This document shows positions 22,601 to 31,746 of a stretch of 48,795 bases of DNA, piece by piece. The translations under genes and the position numbers were made by a program. This DNA is from an uncultured Collinsella sp. (GTDB lineage Bacteria; Actinomycetota; Coriobacteriia; Coriobacteriales; Coriobacteriaceae), in contig CAAGCF010000015.1 in NCBI GenBank assembly GCA_900768265.1, forward strand, positions 1 through 48,795. The letters are read 5' to 3'. The notes below the pieces were generated by a model. That model made no database searches. It had not been told where the DNA came from and saw nothing but the letters and a program-made list of their open reading frames with translations. How positions within the stretch are numbered: the first letter of the stretch is position 1; each line of letters starts with the position of its first letter.

Positions 22601-23173
22601 ATGTCTCAGAACACCACAGCCGCCCAGCCCCGCACCGTCCAGACCGCCGACCGCGGCAAACTCGACGTCCGCGCCCTCGTCTTGCTCGCCATCCTGCTTG
22701 CCGCCGGCTTCATCCTCAACTTCACCGTCGGCAAGGCCATCTCCGGCATCTCGGGCGGCATGATCAGCCCCGAGTTCATTATCTCGGCCTTCTGCCTCAC
22801 CATCCTGGTCGTGCGCCCCAACATCGGTCAGGCGCTCGTTATCGGCCTGATCTCGGCCGCCGTGATCCAGATCACCACCACCTCGCCGTTCGTCGATTTT
22901 GCCGCCGAGGGCATCGCCGCCATGCTCATGGCCGTCATTGTCAACGCTGCTGCCAAGGACGGCCAGGTTAAGCCCGCCGTCGCCATCGTCGCAACCTTCG
23001 TGACCACCTTTGTCTCGGGCGCCATCTTCATGGTCATCAAGATGGCCATGCTCGGCGTGGTGGGCGAGCTCGCCGCTGCCATGCTGCCCGTCGTCGCCAT
23101 GACCGCCGTCTTTAACGCCATCCTGGTCGGCGCTCTCTACCTGCCCATCCAGAAGGCCCTGAAGCTCAACTAA
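22601..23173 (+). CDS. ECF transporter substrate-binding S component, predicted tryptophan-specific
   Basis: A 190-residue protein with five or six membrane helices after a polar N-terminal 22 residues. Size and topology, together with the following energy-coupling genes, identify an ECF S component. Substrate specificity is inferred from the Trp-Trp-Trp leader peptide and attenuator just upstream, not from the protein itself. The ATG at 22601 has GAAAGGA eight bases upstream; an in-frame start 30 bases earlier has none. A hairpin (23221-23260) separates it from the ATPase gene. Confidence 0.8.
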   Translation: MSQNTTAAQPRTVQTADRGKLDVRALVLLAILLAAGFILNFTVGKAISGISGGMISPEFIISAFCLTILVVRPNIGQALVIGLISAAVIQITTTSPFVDFAAEGIAAMLMAVIVNAAAKDGQVKPAVAIVATFVTTFVSGAIFMVIKMAMLGVVGELAAAMLPVVAMTAVFNAILVGALYLPIQKALKLN

Positions 23174-23220
23174 CCAGCCGCGGTCCCACCATCAAAGACT
23201 GTCCCAGACAACTAGCTCTT

Positions 23221-23260
23221 GGGGACGTTCTTAAACGACTAGTCATGTAAGAACGTCCCC
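23221..23260 (+). promoter_or_regulatory. Hairpin between S component and ATPase genes
   Basis: A perfect 13-bp stem GGGGACGTTCTTA/TAAGAACGTCCCC with a 14-nt loop that itself contains ACTAGT. No T tract follows. It ends 20 bases before the ATPase start, so it may set relative expression or protect processed mRNA. Confidence 0.5.
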
Positions 23261-23280
23261 GATGACTATGAAAGGTATCC

Positions 23281-25032
23281 ATGGAAACGATCATCAACGT
23301 CGACGATGTCTCGTTCTCCTATGGCACGCAGACCGAGCAGGCGCTTAAGCATATCTCGCTCGGCGTGAACAGGGGAGATTTTATCGGCATTATCGGTCCT
23401 TCGGGCGCCGGCAAGTCCACACTTGCCGCCTGCCTGTCGGGAGCCGTACCCCACCATTACACCGGCACGTTCTTTGGCTCCGTCACTGTCGACGGCAACG
23501 ACACCTGTGAAGTTTCGCTCACCGATGTGTCGCAGATCGTCGGCAGCGTGTTGCAGGACATCGACACGCAAATGGTCGCCTCGGTCGTCGAGGACGAGAT
23601 GCTTTTTGGCCTGGAGAACTTTGGCGTTCCCCACGACCAGATCGAGCAACGTGTGAGCGAGACGCTCGAGACCGTCGGCATCAGCGACCTGCGCGACCGC
23701 GAGATCGCCACGCTTTCGGGCGGCCAAAAGCAAAAGGTTGCCATCGCCGCCATCCTCGCCATGCGTCCGCGCGTGCTCGTGCTCGACGAACCCACCGCGG
23801 CACTCGACCCCGCCAGCTCCACGCTGGTCTTCGAGACCCTGCGTGAAGCCAACCGTGCACTCGGCATCACCATCGTCGTCGTTGAGCAAAAAGTCGCCCT
23901 GCTTTCGGAGTATTGCAACCGCGTGCTCGTGCTCAATCATGGCGAAATCGCGCTACAGGGCGAGCCGCACGAGGTCTTCGCGCACGCCGATGAGCTCCGC
24001 GCCATCGGCGTCGATTGCCCGCGCGTCACGCGCATTTTCAACAGCCTCGAGGCCGATGGCCTGGCCGGCGGCACTCCCTGTTTGGATGTTGATGAGGCTG
24101 AGCGCCTGATTACGGGCATCGTCGACCCCGCACACGCAAGAAGCGACATTCAGGCACCCGCCGGCTCACCGCACGCACCGTCGTTGCGCCCGCACGCCAA
24201 GGATGCCGAGCCCGTGCTCACCTTCGATCACGTTGAGTTTGCCTATCCCAATGGCGGCGCCGCCGTCCACGACCTCAACCTGACCCTCTATCCCGGCGAG
24301 CTCGTGGGCATCGTCGGTCAAAACGGCGCCGGCAAGACCACGCTCACCAAGCTGCTCACGGGCCTGCTTAAGCCCGCCTCGGGCAGCGTGCGCGTCACGG
24401 GACTGGATACCGCAGCCGTTCCCACGAGCCGCATCGCCCGCGAAGTCGCAACCCTCTTCCAAAACCCCGACCGCCAGATCTGCAAGGACACCGTGCTCGA
24501 CGAGGTCGCCTTTGGCCTGGAGCTTGCCGGCATCGACCGTGCCGAGGCGCTGCGTCGCGCTCAGCTCGTCATCGACCGCTTTGGCTTGCCGGCCGACGAG
24601 GCGCCCTTCTCGCTCTCGCGCGGTCAGCGCCAGATGGTGGCACTCGCCTCCGTCGTGGTCGTAGAGCCCAAAATCGTGGTGCTCGACGAGCCCACGAGCG
24701 GCCTTGACTACCGCGAGTGCATGACCGTCATGGAAACCGTGCGCACCATGGCCGAGCGCGGCTGCGCCGTCATCATGGTCTGCCACGACATGGAAGTCGT
24801 ATCCGACTTTGCCGAGCGCATCGTGGTGATGGCCGACGGCCGCATCCTCGAGCGCGGCCGCACGCACGAGCTGTTCTCGAACATCGAGCTCATGCAGCAA
24901 GCCTACGTTGAGCCACCTCAGGTCATAGAGCTTTCTCGTCGTCTGGCATCCTCCGTCTCTCCCGCCTTTGCACAGGTGAGCGAGGTCACCGATATCGTTC
25001 GCATTACCGAGGAGATGGTCCACCGTGGTTAA
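23281..25032 (+). CDS. ECF transporter ATPase, EcfA1-EcfA2 fused in one chain
   Basis: A 583-residue protein with two complete ABC ATPase domains. Domain 1: Walker A GPSGAGKST (about 39), signature LSGGQKQKVA (about 146), Walker B RVLVLDEPTAALDP. A linker (about 250-310) leads to domain 2: GQNGAGKTT (about 347), LSRGQRQMVA (about 448), KIVVLDEPTSGLDY. Both sites look competent. The two ATPases normally encoded by separate ecfA genes are thus one polypeptide. It powers EcfT, whose GTG start overlaps its stop by eight bases. GAAAGG precedes the ATG at 23281. Confidence 0.9.
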   Translation: METIINVDDVSFSYGTQTEQALKHISLGVNRGDFIGIIGPSGAGKSTLAACLSGAVPHHYTGTFFGSVTVDGNDTCEVSLTDVSQIVGSVLQDIDTQMVASVVEDEMLFGLENFGVPHDQIEQRVSETLETVGISDLRDREIATLSGGQKQKVAIAAILAMRPRVLVLDEPTAALDPASSTLVFETLREANRALGITIVVVEQKVALLSEYCNRVLVLNHGEIALQGEPHEVFAHADELRAIGVDCPRVTRIFNSLEADGLAGGTPCLDVDEAERLITGIVDPAHARSDIQAPAGSPHAPSLRPHAKDAEPVLTFDHVEFAYPNGGAAVHDLNLTLYPGELVGIVGQNGAGKTTLTKLLTGLLKPASGSVRVTGLDTAAVPTSRIAREVATLFQNPDRQICKDTVLDEVAFGLELAGIDRAEALRRAQLVIDRFGLPADEAPFSLSRGQRQMVALASVVVVEPKIVVLDEPTSGLDYRECMTVMETVRTMAERGCAVIMVCHDMEVVSDFAERIVVMADGRILERGRTHELFSNIELMQQAYVEPPQVIELSRRLASSVSPAFAQVSEVTDIVRITEEMVHRG

Positions 25033-25771
25033 CGTCATCGACTATATGCCGGGCGATACACTGCTGCACCGCTTGAACCCGGTCGTCAAACTGGGCCTTG
25101 CCGCCGCCATCATCATCGGCATCTTCCTGTCCGACACCTACGTGGCGCTGTTGGGCTTTTTGGCGCTCACCCTTGCACTGGGCGCCTACGCCGGCGTCGT
25201 CGACCGTCTGCTCTCGCTACTCAAGCTGCTGATTCCGCTCGCACTTATCATGCTGGTGCTTCAGCTGGCCTTTATGCGCGACGGCAACATAGTGTGGGGC
25301 TTTATCACCGACACGGGCCTCATTACCGGATCGAAGGCCTGCCTACGCCTGTTGGGCGTGGCGCTGCCGCTCATCCTCATGCTTATGGTAACCAAGCTCA
25401 ACGACCTCGCCAACGCCTGCGTCGAGGTGCTGCACGTGCCATATCGCTATGCCTTCACCTTTACCACGGCACTGCGCTTTGTGCCGGTATTTGGCCAGGA
25501 AATGAACGCCATCATGGAGGCGCAGACCGCACGCGGCGTCGAATACGACACTAAGAATCCCGTCAAGAAACTCAAGCTCATGCTGCCGCTGTGCGTGCCA
25601 CTGCTTATATCGAGCGTGGGCAAGACCGATGCCACCGCGCTTGCCGCCGAGCAGCGCGGCTTCTACCTGCGCACGCGTGCGAGTTCGTATAAGCGCTACC
25701 CCATCAAAGGCCTGGATATCGCCGTACTTATCGTCAGTATCGCCCTTATCGCCATTGGCTTCCTGTTCTAG
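25025..25771 (+). CDS. ECF transporter transmembrane component EcfT
   Basis: A 248-residue membrane coupling subunit. The N-terminus (DYMPGDTLLHRLNPVVKLGLA) is characteristic of EcfT/CbiQ, followed by about five membrane helices. The conserved cytosolic coupling helices with short Ala-Arg-Gly type motifs are visible in AQTARGVEYDTKNP and AAEQRGFYLRTRAS, which dock to the ATPase. It starts with GTG at 25025 inside the end of the ATPase gene. It completes a dedicated (group I) ECF module of S, A1-A2 and T. A bidirectional terminator follows. Confidence 0.92.
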   Translation: MVNVIDYMPGDTLLHRLNPVVKLGLAAAIIIGIFLSDTYVALLGFLALTLALGAYAGVVDRLLSLLKLLIPLALIMLVLQLAFMRDGNIVWGFITDTGLITGSKACLRLLGVALPLILMLMVTKLNDLANACVEVLHVPYRYAFTFTTALRFVPVFGQEMNAIMEAQTARGVEYDTKNPVKKLKLMLPLCVPLLISSVGKTDATALAAEQRGFYLRTRASSYKRYPIKGLDIAVLIVSIALIAIGFLF

Positions 25772-25800
25772 CAATCGCTGGCAGCAACCGGCAAATGCAA

Positions 25801-25840
25801 AAGGCCTCGGCTCGCACCAAACGAGCCGAGGCCTTACTGT
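25801..25840. terminator. Bidirectional terminator after the ECF operon
   Basis: A perfect 14-bp stem (25801-25814 with 25822-25835) between convergent genes, with A-rich and T-rich flanks on the two sides. Confidence 0.85.
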
Positions 25841-25894
25841 TTTCCCAGATAAAACCTACCAAAATAAACCTGTCCCTTTTTGGCAGGCGGAGAA

Positions 25895-26641
25895 CTAGAG
25901 GCGGTAGGGGGCGCCGCTGCGAATGATGGACTCGCGCACCAGGACATCCATCGCATCGAGGGTGATCTCGGGCATCTCGCGATACTTCTGCAACACCGAA
26001 AGCTCCGTGCAGGCCAGGATGACGCGGTCGCAGCCGCTACGGGCGAACTCCCACATCACGCGGTCGAACTTATCCATATCGGGCTCGCGCCCGGCCTTCA
26101 CATCGTCGTAGATGAGCGACATCACGTCTGCCTGACGCTTTTCGCTGGGATAGACGACCTCAACGCCCGCGGTCTCGCATTCGCACCCATAGACGCCTGC
26201 GCCCACGGTACCGTCGGTGCCCATGATGCCGATCTTGCGCACCGGCTCGGCCGGCATGCTCAGGTTTGGATCGAACTCGCACTCCCCCATCACCGCGCCG
26301 GCCAGAGCATAGCGCACCGACTCGCGCGGCATGTGGATAATCGGCACCTTCGTAAACGACTGGATCTGGTCGTAGAAGTAGTGTGACGTGTTGCAGGGAA
26401 TCGCTATGTGCGCGCAGCCCAGCGACTCGAGTGCCTGGGCACACTCCTTCATGGTCGCCAGCAGCTCGGTATGCTCACCGGTCTTGATGGCCAGCGTGCG
26501 GTCGGGCATGGTCGACTTGGAAAGCACCACCATGTCGATATGCTCCTGGTCGCACGTAGCCGCCGTATGGCGTACTACCTGGTCGTAGTAATACGACGTG
26601 GCCTCGGCGCCCATGCCGCCGATAACTCCCAGCTTTTCCAT
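25895..26641 (-). CDS. Aspartate/glutamate racemase family protein
   Basis: A 248-residue cofactor-independent racemase. It starts with the family motif LGVIGGMGAEATSYYYD; the two catalytic Cys are expected in IPCNTSHYFYD (about residue 82) and LACTELSVL (about 195), both present. It therefore probably converts L-Asp to D-Asp (or Glu). The ATG at 26641 has AAGGAGG five bases upstream; the longer frame lacks support. It lies 84 bases downstream of an ATP-grasp ligase on the same strand, a pairing seen in bacteria that add D-aspartate to peptidoglycan. Confidence 0.85.
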   Translation of the reverse strand: MEKLGVIGGMGAEATSYYYDQVVRHTAATCDQEHIDMVVLSKSTMPDRTLAIKTGEHTELLATMKECAQALESLGCAHIAIPCNTSHYFYDQIQSFTKVPIIHMPRESVRYALAGAVMGECEFDPNLSMPAEPVRKIGIMGTDGTVGAGVYGCECETAGVEVVYPSEKRQADVMSLIYDDVKAGREPDMDKFDRVMWEFARSGCDRVILACTELSVLQKYREMPEITLDAMDVLVRESIIRSGAPYRL

Positions 26642-26725
26642 CGCCGCCTCCTTGGTGACGCCCACGCAATTGCGCGTATCATACCCGCGCCCGCCCGATA
26701 CATACCGGACGGGCACCACGCTCGT

Positions 26726-27982
26726 CTACTTGTAATACGTCTTGAACAGCTTATAGTGACGCAGCTTGGTGTGCCACATGCGCAACCAGCGGTTAAAGAC
26801 AAAGTCTCCCTTCATAAACGAGGGATCGGCGCCCTTGCCCTCCTTGGCAAGACGATGTACCTTCGCGCGCAGCTCGGGAGCCTTGACGTACTTGTCGACG
26901 ACGCCCATGGGAACGACCATCCACAGCGCCTCGTCCTGCGCCGTCACAAACTCCGGCTCAAACGGGCGATTGAACACATACTCATCCACCACATACTTGG
27001 CAACGTTAAAGCCGCTGTTGGTTACGTAGTAGTTGCTGCGGCCCTGACGGGTGTTGAAGTCAAAGAACTTAAACGAGCCATCGCGCTCGTCATACTTGAC
27101 GTCAAAGTTGGAATAGCCCACAAAGTGAAGGTCCTCGAGCAGCTTGCGCACGCCACTCATAAGCTCATCATTGGGCTCGGTGATGATGCAGGCGTGATTA
27201 CCGACGCCATGGGGCTGATGCTCCTCGAGCAGCACGTGACCCAGGCACATCATGCGAACCTTGCCGTTGCGATCGGAATAGCTGGTAAGCACACGCATGT
27301 ACTCGTCGTTGCCGGGCACGCGATCCTGCAAAATCAGGTCATCGGTGTAGCCACTGGCATAGGAATCGCGGATAACCTGCTCCAGCTCGGCGCGGTCGGC
27401 AATCTCATAAGCCTTCTTCTGACCCTCGAACTCATGCTGCCACCACATGATGCCGTCGGAAGGCTTCAGGATCATCGGGTAGGGGAAGTCAATCTGGTCG
27501 AGCACCTCGGCAGGCGCCTCTCCTTGCGTGTTGAGCATCTGTGCAGTAAAGGTAAACGTATGCGGATAGGGCACGCCGTGCTTCTCGCACAGCTCGTAGA
27601 AGATCTCCTTCTTCTGGCACTGCTCAAGCATGCTATAGGGTGCGTAAGGCGCAACGATGTTATCCGCCAGCTCGTTGGCATCCTTGGCCTGGGCCACCAG
27701 GGCAACATAGTTATCGCCGCAGCCCATCAGGACAATCGTCTTGTCGGCATGTGCCCGAGCGATACCGTTGACGGTCTTAAGCATCACGGGCATGGTGTCG
27801 ATATCCACGTTAGGCGTGTAGTCGATAATCTGGCTGCGATACGCAGGGCCCGTCTGATACTTGCCGAAGACCAGGCTCTTGACCTGATACTCCTCGTAGA
27901 AGGCGCGCGCCACCGAATACGCATTGATGTCGCCGCCGAGCAGCACGGGAATAAACTCGCGCTCTGTAAACTGCAATGCCAT
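26726..27982 (-). CDS. ATP-grasp ligase, candidate D-aspartate ligase for peptidoglycan
   Basis: A 418-residue ATP-grasp enzyme. The N-terminal domain (FIPVLLGGDINAYSVARAFYEEY) precedes the ATP-grasp core with FPYPMILKPSDG (about 165), LILQDRVPGNDEYMRV and the metal-binding DFNTRQGRSNYY (about 315). Length and layout fit the D-aspartate ligase (Asl) group, and the neighbour is an aspartate racemase that could supply its substrate. The proposed reaction attaches beta-D-Asp to the diamino acid of the stem peptide before cross-linking. Function is inferred from family resemblance and context. The ATG at 27982 has AGGAAG upstream. Confidence 0.7.
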   Translation of the reverse strand: MALQFTEREFIPVLLGGDINAYSVARAFYEEYQVKSLVFGKYQTGPAYRSQIIDYTPNVDIDTMPVMLKTVNGIARAHADKTIVLMGCGDNYVALVAQAKDANELADNIVAPYAPYSMLEQCQKKEIFYELCEKHGVPYPHTFTFTAQMLNTQGEAPAEVLDQIDFPYPMILKPSDGIMWWQHEFEGQKKAYEIADRAELEQVIRDSYASGYTDDLILQDRVPGNDEYMRVLTSYSDRNGKVRMMCLGHVLLEEHQPHGVGNHACIITEPNDELMSGVRKLLEDLHFVGYSNFDVKYDERDGSFKFFDFNTRQGRSNYYVTNSGFNVAKYVVDEYVFNRPFEPEFVTAQDEALWMVVPMGVVDKYVKAPELRAKVHRLAKEGKGADPSFMKGDFVFNRWLRMWHTKLRHYKLFKTYYK

Positions 27983-28203
27983 GGAAACTTCCTATCATGA
28001 ACTGCCCACACGACGGGCGGTCTTTGTGCAACTGATTTATTCTAGCGTGCCGAGCCGCCGGCACCCAAAGCTCCACCGTATCTATGGCAATCGGCGTAAT
28101 TATCCAGCACGAAGGCGGCAATCACCGGTGTACGACAACGGGGCAATGAACCCACCGTTGTTGTAGGATTCAACATGTTGCCCGCCCCGTCGAAAGGTGC
28201 ACC

Positions 28204-28836
28204 GTGCCCCAGGCTCATCCGATCAACAACCCCATCATTGATGCCGCAAAGCGCGAACTTGCGGATCGTGCCCAGACGGCAGCTCCCCTACGCACCGCAA
28301 ACGATGCCTACGACGGGCCTGCCCGCATCATCTCAGTCAACACGTCGGAGCACAAAGGTACGCGTAAGTCACCCGTCGCCGACGGGCACGACACCGTCAT
28401 CGAGCAGTTTGGCCTCGTCTCCGATGCGCACGCCGGGCATTGGCACCGCCAGGTTTCCTTTTTAGCTGCAGAATCTATCCAGACGGCGCAGGCGCGCGGG
28501 CTCGATGTGCACGAGGGCGACTTTGGCGAGAACTTCACAACCCAGGGCATCAACCTGCTCTCGCTCCCCCTGGGAACGCAGCTCAAGATTGGCAGCGAAG
28601 TACTCGTCGAAATCAGCCAGATCGGCAAAGTCTGCCACACCCGCTGTGCCATCTACTATCTCGCCGGCGACTGTATCTTCCCCCACGAGGGCATTTTTGG
28701 CGTCGTGTTACAGGGCGGAGAAGTCCATATCGGTGACGACATACAGGTGGTCAAGCTCGGCGATGGCACCTGTTCCTTCACTCCCGCCGAGGCACTCAAA
28801 GAGGTGGAGCAGGCTCGTCGCGAAGGAACCCTATAG
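28204..28836 (+). CDS. MOSC domain protein
   Basis: A 210-residue MOSC-domain protein. The fold is linked to molybdenum cofactor sulfuration and metal-sulfur transfer; free-standing forms often sit near molybdenum genes, but none are seen here. Features are ISVNTSEHKGTRK at the start of the domain, HAGHWHRQVSFL (about 80), DFGENFTTQGI (about 103) and the Cys region GKVCHTRCAIYYLAGDCIF (about 140), whose first Cys matches the usual conserved position. It uses GTG at 28204 with AAAGGTG upstream. It is divergent from the ATP-grasp gene. Confidence 0.85.
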   Translation: MPQAHPINNPIIDAAKRELADRAQTAAPLRTANDAYDGPARIISVNTSEHKGTRKSPVADGHDTVIEQFGLVSDAHAGHWHRQVSFLAAESIQTAQARGLDVHEGDFGENFTTQGINLLSLPLGTQLKIGSEVLVEISQIGKVCHTRCAIYYLAGDCIFPHEGIFGVVLQGGEVHIGDDIQVVKLGDGTCSFTPAEALKEVEQARREGTL

Positions 28837-28959
28837 TTGCAAAACCCCACGTTAAGGTAGCTTTTACAACCAAGAATCCCGTTGCAACAGGGTGCCGTAA
28901 CGTTAAAGCTGAACTCTATGGTTTCTCAACAATTCACCATTCCCGCAGGTCAAGGCCAA

Positions 28960-29018
28960 AGCCTCAAGTTCAACTTGACCCTTTAGAACCTTTAAGGTTC
29001 AAGTTGAGGTCGAAAGCA
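28960..29018 (+). promoter_or_regulatory. Leader with alternative hairpins before the peptidoglycan hydrolase
   Basis: CAACTTGA-CC can pair with GG-TTCAAGTTG, and an internal GAACC-TTTAA-GGTTC hairpin excludes part of it. No known riboswitch was recognised; the remaining intergenic sequence shows nothing clear. Confidence 0.35.
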
Positions 29019-29070
29019 GTAGTAGAATACACCTCGACCAATAACCTACGATTGATTGCAGAGGGACTGG

Positions 29071-30204
29071 ATGCAGCATTCGAACCATCGCACCGCAGCG
29101 CTCGTCGCGTCGAAGCCGGCTCGTATCATCACGAGCGCCGCGCTCGCCGTCGCGCTGACGGCCACGCCGATGCTCTCCCCCGTCGCGGCCTATGCCGCCT
29201 CGCAGGCAACGCAGGATCAGCTTTCCGCCGCCCAGAAAAAAATCGAGGACGCTACGAGCGCCTACAACGACGCCCGAACCAAGCTCGAGGATCTGCAAAA
29301 GCAGATCGACTCCAATGAGGCGAACATCGATAAGATTGAGGCCGAGCTACCCGAGCAGCAGGCCAAGGCAAGCTCCGCCATGCGCGATCTGTATAAGTAC
29401 CAGAAGGGCACCAGCCCCATCGTGAGCTTCCTGGTGAACACGCAGAGCTTGGGTGACTTTATCACCACCTGCAAATACACCAACCAGATTACGAGCTCGA
29501 GCGTCGACGAAATCGAAGAGCTTAACAAGATGCAGACCGAGCTCGAGCAGAACAAAACCGAGCTCGATCAGGCCAAGTCTCAGCTCGAGGGCGAGCAAAA
29601 GAATGCCGAGGACGCGCTGGCGCAGGCTCAGCAGCTCCGCAACGAGGCGCAAGCGAAGGCCGAACAGGAAAATGCCGCCGAGCTGGCAAAGCTCGAGGCC
29701 GACAAGGCCGCTGCCGCCGAGAAGCTCTCGGGTACCGGCGTGAGTGGCAATAACTCCAACAGTCAGGCCACCAACTCCAACACCACCATCGACACCACGC
29801 CGAACAGCCCTAACAGCGGCAATTCCGATTACGACTCGTTCATTAACGAGTGGACGAGCCGCATCGACAACTACCTTGCCGGCTCCCCTATGGCAGGCCA
29901 GGGCTACAACTTTGCCGTTGCCGCCTGGAATACCGGCGTCGATCCCCGTTGGTCCCCCGCCATCGCCTGCATCGAGAGCAGCAAGGGCCTCTATTGCGCC
30001 GGCTCCTATAACGCCTGGGGCTGGAGTGCCCGCGGCGGCGGTTGGCGTAGCTTTGGCAGCTGGAGCGAGGGTGTCTCCGCCCACGTTGCCTACCTGGGCG
30101 CCAACTATGGCTCCACGCTTACCCCGGCAGCCGCCAAAAAGTACTGCCCGCCCACGTGGCAGGACTGGTACAACAAAGTCGCCAATCAAATGAACCGTAT
30201 TTAA
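29071..30204 (+). CDS. Secreted coiled-coil peptidoglycan hydrolase (lysozyme-like C-terminus)
   Basis: A 377-residue exported protein. The signal peptide (about 1-43, ending AAYAAS) is followed by a long coiled coil (about 45-225) like the regulatory region of PcsB-type hydrolases, an Asn/Ser/Thr-rich linker (about 228-263) and a C-terminal lysozyme-like domain. In that domain ACIESSKGLYC carries the likely catalytic Glu, followed by YNAWGWSARGGGWRSFGSW. Such proteins cut glycan strands during division under control of a membrane partner. The ATG at 29071 follows GAGGG; a TTG 15 bases earlier is less likely. A strong terminator follows. Confidence 0.75.
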   Translation: MQHSNHRTAALVASKPARIITSAALAVALTATPMLSPVAAYAASQATQDQLSAAQKKIEDATSAYNDARTKLEDLQKQIDSNEANIDKIEAELPEQQAKASSAMRDLYKYQKGTSPIVSFLVNTQSLGDFITTCKYTNQITSSSVDEIEELNKMQTELEQNKTELDQAKSQLEGEQKNAEDALAQAQQLRNEAQAKAEQENAAELAKLEADKAAAAEKLSGTGVSGNNSNSQATNSNTTIDTTPNSPNSGNSDYDSFINEWTSRIDNYLAGSPMAGQGYNFAVAAWNTGVDPRWSPAIACIESSKGLYCAGSYNAWGWSARGGGWRSFGSWSEGVSAHVAYLGANYGSTLTPAAAKKYCPPTWQDWYNKVANQMNRI

Positions 30205-30214
30205 GTGCAACTAC

Positions 30215-30240
30215 AAAGGGCCCCAGACGGGGCCCTTTTC
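30215..30240. terminator. Bidirectional terminator
   Basis: A perfect 10-bp stem AAAGGGCCCC/GGGGCCCTTT with AGAC loop and TTTT following on the plus strand, between convergent hydrolase and kinase genes. Confidence 0.9.
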
Positions 30241-30246
30241 GATTAT

Positions 30247-31659
30247 CTAAGAGACGACACCGGTCGCGTTGCCGATAACAACGACGACGCACATGACGGC
30301 AAACATAAACCCGAGCGCCTTGAACCATAGTTCGACAAAAGCGCTCCCCCGATACCGATCGAGCACGGGAAAACGACGTCGAAGCCTACGCCGGTCGAGC
30401 ATTCCGAATGTAATGAGCAGCACCAGGCCATCGACCATAAAGAAATACTCAAGTGCCAAAAACCACGTTGGATAGTTTCGGTTTTCGCCCGTCGGCGTAA
30501 ATACCGCAAAATGGCTGCCCATCAGCAGCAACAATGTTGTCGCATAGACGCATCCATTCCATATGCGCCCCACGGGCTCGGGGATACGCGAGAGCAGGCG
30601 TGCACATTTGGACGTCACGGGAGAGACGATCGAACGCCGGTTTGCAGAAGACGGAAGCGTGAGGGCAACCGGCTGCTGTATCCGCTGCACCTGTGACACC
30701 GCGACCCGGGGCACACTGGCAGCAGAAAAGATCACGGGCGACGGTGCAGGGAGACATAGCTCATACGCCGCACGCGCAGCATGCCCCAGTGCCTTTGCAC
30801 TCGCAAAGCGCTTAGCCGGATCGAGCGCCATCGCCATGCAAATCACATCCGCCAGCGGAACGGGAATGCCGTGCGCCTCGCATTGCTCACGTATGTCCCG
30901 CCCCGGTTTGGGGTCAGTTCCCGTCAGGCAAAAGAACAGCAGTGCGCCAAGCGCGTAAATATCGCTGCGGACGCTCGTCTGCCCAAACCCAAACTGCTCG
31001 GGCGGCGCATAGGAACGCGTGCCAAACTTGACGGTGTCGGCGTCGGCGCCATCGCGCCAAACGCGCGCGATTCCCAGATCAATAATCACCAGCGAGGAAA
31101 AGGTCATGCCGGCATCGGTCGCGTATCTCACGCCCGATACGATGATGTTCGAGGGTTTAAGGTCGCGGTGGATTACCGGTACCCCTGGCTCCCCCGCAGC
31201 TGCAAAACCAGCATGCAGCTCGCCCACCGCTTCACACAGAACGGGATACAGCTCGCGGGCATAATCGGGCGTCGCGCCCAGGCGCCCCACGAGCGCCTCG
31301 AGCGTCTCGCCTTCGACATATTCCATCACCACATCGAGCTCCTCGCCCGCGCGGCGGCAATCGACAATCCGGGGTAAGTGTTCAAAACGGCGTCCGGCCC
31401 GCTGAGCCGCAAACAGGCGCTCGTAGGCCCCGCCAATCTGCGCCGAAGCATCGATGCGCTTGCGGACAAAGGGACCGAGAGACCCGCCGCCAGAGCCCTC
31501 AAAATTGACGAGTTCGGTCGTCTCTACATCCGAAAGTTTGAGCACGCGCTCCACACGATAGCTGTCATCGCGGTCGAGCGACGCCAAATGCTCGACAAGC
31601 GAAGCAGTCAGCTCGTCATCGGAATATGTTGGGCTCTGAGTATCCATAGCGTCCATCAT
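30247..31659 (-). CDS. Membrane Ser/Thr protein kinase (Hanks type, no PASTA)
   Basis: A 470-residue kinase. The kinase core shows a Gly-rich region and Lys in FVRKRI (about 67), VIHRDLKPSN (about 163), DLG in place of DFG (about 194) and SYAPPEQF (about 217). A linker leads to three membrane helices near the C-terminus with little extracellular sequence and no PASTA repeats, so sensing is probably not by muropeptide binding. The frame extends upstream to 31740, but a 13-bp hairpin lies there and the kinase fold does not need it; 31659 is chosen, with 31647 also possible. It follows an HTH gene on the same strand. Confidence 0.8.
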   Translation of the reverse strand: MMDAMDTQSPTYSDDELTASLVEHLASLDRDDSYRVERVLKLSDVETTELVNFEGSGGGSLGPFVRKRIDASAQIGGAYERLFAAQRAGRRFEHLPRIVDCRRAGEELDVVMEYVEGETLEALVGRLGATPDYARELYPVLCEAVGELHAGFAAAGEPGVPVIHRDLKPSNIIVSGVRYATDAGMTFSSLVIIDLGIARVWRDGADADTVKFGTRSYAPPEQFGFGQTSVRSDIYALGALLFFCLTGTDPKPGRDIREQCEAHGIPVPLADVICMAMALDPAKRFASAKALGHAARAAYELCLPAPSPVIFSAASVPRVAVSQVQRIQQPVALTLPSSANRRSIVSPVTSKCARLLSRIPEPVGRIWNGCVYATTLLLLMGSHFAVFTPTGENRNYPTWFLALEYFFMVDGLVLLITFGMLDRRRLRRRFPVLDRYRGSAFVELWFKALGFMFAVMCVVVVIGNATGVVS

Positions 31660-31665
31660 AACGCA

Positions 31666-31695
31666 GGGTGCGGACACCCCATGGTGTCCGCACCC
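31666..31695 (-). promoter_or_regulatory. Hairpin between HTH gene and kinase
   Basis: A perfect 13-bp stem GGGTGCGGACACC/GGTGTCCGCACCC with a CCAT loop, directly before the preferred kinase start. It may limit readthrough or translation of the kinase. Confidence 0.5.
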
Positions 31696-31746
31696 CGTTC
31701 GTTCGCATGGTTGTTCTGGTGACACCGCCGGCTCAGCCATCGGCCA

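Noticed and set aside
26408..28000. A 530-codon plus-strand frame opposite the ATP-grasp gene
   Set aside because: No ribosome-binding site or recognisable domain, and it crosses two conserved minus-strand genes.
28837..29055. c-di-AMP riboswitch before the peptidoglycan hydrolase
   Set aside because: Such genes often carry one in actinobacteria, but the conserved core could not be found; only simple hairpins are visible.
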